A DNA stretch of 64,000 bases from Chrysopilus asiliformis (Eukaryota > Arthropoda > Insecta > Diptera > Rhagionidae). Positions 62,002 to 64,000 of the stretch are shown here, piece after piece. The position numbers were made by a program, and so were the translations under genes. The stretch lies in NCBI GenBank assembly GCA_964034945.1, contig OZ035960.1, positions 67,572,994 to 67,636,993 of the forward strand, in the 5' to 3' direction. The notes under the pieces were generated by a model. The model made no database searches. It saw nothing but the letters and a program-made list of their open reading frames with translations, and was not told the DNA's origin. Every line of letters begins with the position of its first letter. Position 1 is the stretch's first letter.

Positions 62002-62960
62002 GAGGAAAAAGGTAAGCCGTAATTGCTCCGCCTCGTCCTGCGACTTTAAAATATTTCCTCATTTTGGATTTTTCGTCATATTAACAAAGTGACTAAAATG
62101 GATAAAGTAAAAAAAATTAAAAGAAGGTTTTTTTTAAATGCTCTAAAAAGGAAAAAATAGAAGCGAGATAAAAGACTTTTGATTTTAATATATCATCAGA
62201 TGTGTTAAAAAAGAATTTATCAAACTGTTAAAAATAAATCTATTTTTAATTTTTTCTTCTCAATATTGTATTTTAATTTGAATAGTCTATGAGAACTTCT
62301 CTGTATGACTGATAGATAAAGAAATGATGTGGGGGCTTGCTGTTCACTGAAATGTTTTTCATGTTATCTTTTTCTTTTACAGGTGATCGCCGCCACATAG
62401 CCAATCCCAATGCGGAGTAATGATTCATGTATGTATATGTAATTACTACATCAATAACGTATCTATGGTATTAGGCTGGAGTTTTAATTATCATTCTCCT
62501 ATTTTCCTCGGTATTACTACACTGAACTTACAACGAGTCAAAATGTTACACTTTTCTATTCGATATGAGTTCTGAACTTACACCGAGCAGCCATCGAACA
62601 GGTTGGTGTAAGTTCTGAACTCAAAATTTCAGTCCTGGATTTACACCAGATTTTTTTCGGTGTAACATTATGACAGAATCAAATCGTCTTATCTAACCTA
62701 TCTTTTGAGACTGATCGTAAGTAAATAAAAATGTCTGATAAATTAAGGGTGGAAAATCCTTTCACGTTAGTAGACGAGTCAGGAGAAATTTACCTTGTTG
62801 AATGTTCCTATACAAAAAAAATTGCAATAATAAAATTTAGTCAACTTGACACCAGCTAAATGTATGATTTAATCTGAACTTACACTAAGGTTAGGTTAGG
62901 TTAGTTCGTTGTAAGAAAATTCGCCATTTTCTGGAGTAAAGTATAAAATTCGTTGTAACA
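62002..62960. other. No gene seen; TTAGG run
   Basis: AT-rich sequence, several GAACTTACAC/GTGTAAGTTC motifs (62520-62640 and near 62875), and AGGTTAGGTTAGGTTAG at about 62887-62903, about three copies of the insect telomere unit TTAGG. Too short to be a telomere. Confidence 0.5.
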
Positions 62961-63714
62961 AACCTAAACATTTTTTTTAAGAATTTTTGTTTTATTTTGT
63001 TGTTTCAAGAATTATTGTTTTATTTTTACCCCCGACGCGACGAAACGGAGATGGTATATGCGTTTGGCTTAAAGTTTGTGCGACCTTAACTCATAACTTT
63101 TGAACCACTCAACCGATTTCGGTCCCGTTTTTGGCATTCGGCTGGATATGGGTGCCGCAAGGTTCTTGCGTTTAAAAATTCCCCCTCCCCCTACAATTTA
63201 AACCCCCTCTCCTTGTATCTCCTAATCCACTGAACCGATTTCGATCCCGCTTCCGTCATTTCCTTGTAAATAATGAAAGTGTGTAAGAATTCACTCAACC
63301 CTTAACGTTACCTCTCCTCTCCCTGTGTATTTTGATTCCCTGAACCGTTTTCGATCCCGCTTCGGTATTCGAGGGACATTACAATACAAAATGGTTATAA
63401 TCGGACATAAAAAGTTTGTTCACTGTTATCTTTAACAAGAGTGAAAAAAAAAACAAAATAAAAATTTTGAAAAACCCCCGACTAAAGAAAAACCCTAAAA
63501 AATTGAAAAACTCCTGAATAAAAAAAACAAAGCAGTCATTGGGACTGCCGACAGAAGTGATAACCTTAAACTATGAAAAAACAGATTTTTTTTGGATTTT
63601 GAAATTATTTGTAGTATCAAAAATTAATATTTCATAATTTGTAAATTAAAATCATTAACATTAGTCTGGTTTTTACATCTATCGCCGCTCTGAGCAACAA
63701 TTACATATATACAT
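62961..63714 (+). repeat. Dispersed-repeat tail sequence
   Basis: CCCCCGACGCGACGAAACGG, AACCACTCAACCGATTTCGG and two further ACTGAACCGATTTCGATCCC-type phrases form a semi-repeated block like the tails of small insect repeats. No coding. Confidence 0.5.
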
Positions 63715-63776
63715 TAGCTGTTTTTTTTAATGATCCACATGGATCTGTTATCCGGATCATTAAAAAAAGCAGCTAT
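63715..63776. repeat. 22-bp hairpin
   Basis: TAGCTGTTTTTTTTAATGATCC and its inverse GGATCATTAAAAAAAGCAGCTA around an 18-base loop. One mismatch in the stem. Confidence 0.8.
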
Positions 63777-63807
63777 TATCAACCAGTTCAAGCTGTGAGA
63801 AATCTTT

Positions 63808-64000
63808 TTTAACCGACTTCCAAAAAAGGAGGAGGTTATCAATTCGTTTTGGTCCAACTTTATTTATTTAATATCTGTATGTTCACGCAGTACTTGGGTG
63901 CCGTTGCATGGATTTTGTTGAAACGTTGGTGGATGACAGAGTTCACTCCCTAGTTGGTCCCATTTTAATTTCCCCTCTCTCCGACGTTTCCCGGCCTTCC
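63808..64000 (+). repeat. AACCGACTTCCAAAAAAGGAGGAGG repeat
   Basis: Starts with AACCGACTTCCAAAAAAGG and continues to the window end. The inverse of its start occurs at 25478-25492. This phrase marks a widespread small insect repeat. Confidence 0.6.

Noticed and set aside
62887..62903. Telomere end
   Set aside because: Only about three units, flanked by ordinary sequence on both sides.

Overview
The window is a dense nest of eukaryotic transposable elements (TEs) from an AT-rich, insect-type genome. I found no bacterial features and no convincing host gene. The insect assignment rests on Ty3/gypsy elements with baculovirus-F-like env, Transib, PIF/Harbinger, piggyBac, hAT, Tc1/mariner, Helitrons carrying an OTU domain, and three copies of TTAGG. 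I cannot name the species.

Layout. 1-5625: Gypsy-1 (minus strand, cut by the window edge) with pol, gag, three small leader ORFs, a Leu-type primer site and an 822-bp LTR. 5626-6558: a 10-bp TTTCATCTCA satellite and a 33-bp tandem repeat. 6590-9260: an old repeat (R1) split by a 1.4-kb hAT element and a 0.9-kb Tc1/mariner element. 9528-11880: a decayed LINE (minus). 12155-15540: a PIF/Harbinger element containing a Transib copy and a small inverted-repeat element. 16447-17800: a piggyBac-type MITE and microsatellites. 17990-23862: Helitron-2 (minus), interrupted inside its HUH motif by another hAT. 24515-27550: inverted-end repeats and tandem arrays. 27603-28452: a second Harbinger relic. 28533-35211: Helitron-1 (plus), with a 122-bp minisatellite, an OTU protease domain, Rep and helicase, sitting inside a second R1 copy. 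35212-40080: small repeats, including a 551-bp TTAA element.

40081-52203: Gypsy-3, a rearranged element. Its gag-pol half with PBS and a truncated LTR runs on minus, while an env fragment and complete LTR run on plus. It interrupts a Helitron tail and is itself interrupted by a hAT MITE and two piggyBac MITEs. 52383-61996: a second Transib copy, split at TATA by Gypsy-2 (52447-60019), an errantivirus-like element with apparently identical LTRs and long open gag, pol and env frames. 62002-64000: short dispersed repeats.

How it works together. Gypsy-2 looks young and potentially functional: a U UUU UUA slip site joins gag and pol, and a splice donor and acceptor pair would serve env. Nearly everything else is relic DNA that can be ordered by nesting, for example Harbinger, then Transib within it, with a second Transib copy receiving Gypsy-2. 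All three gypsy elements, the LINE and Helitron-2 lie on minus. This layout is compatible with, but does not prove, a unistrand piRNA-type trap locus. Target-site duplications and empty paralogous sites were read by eye.
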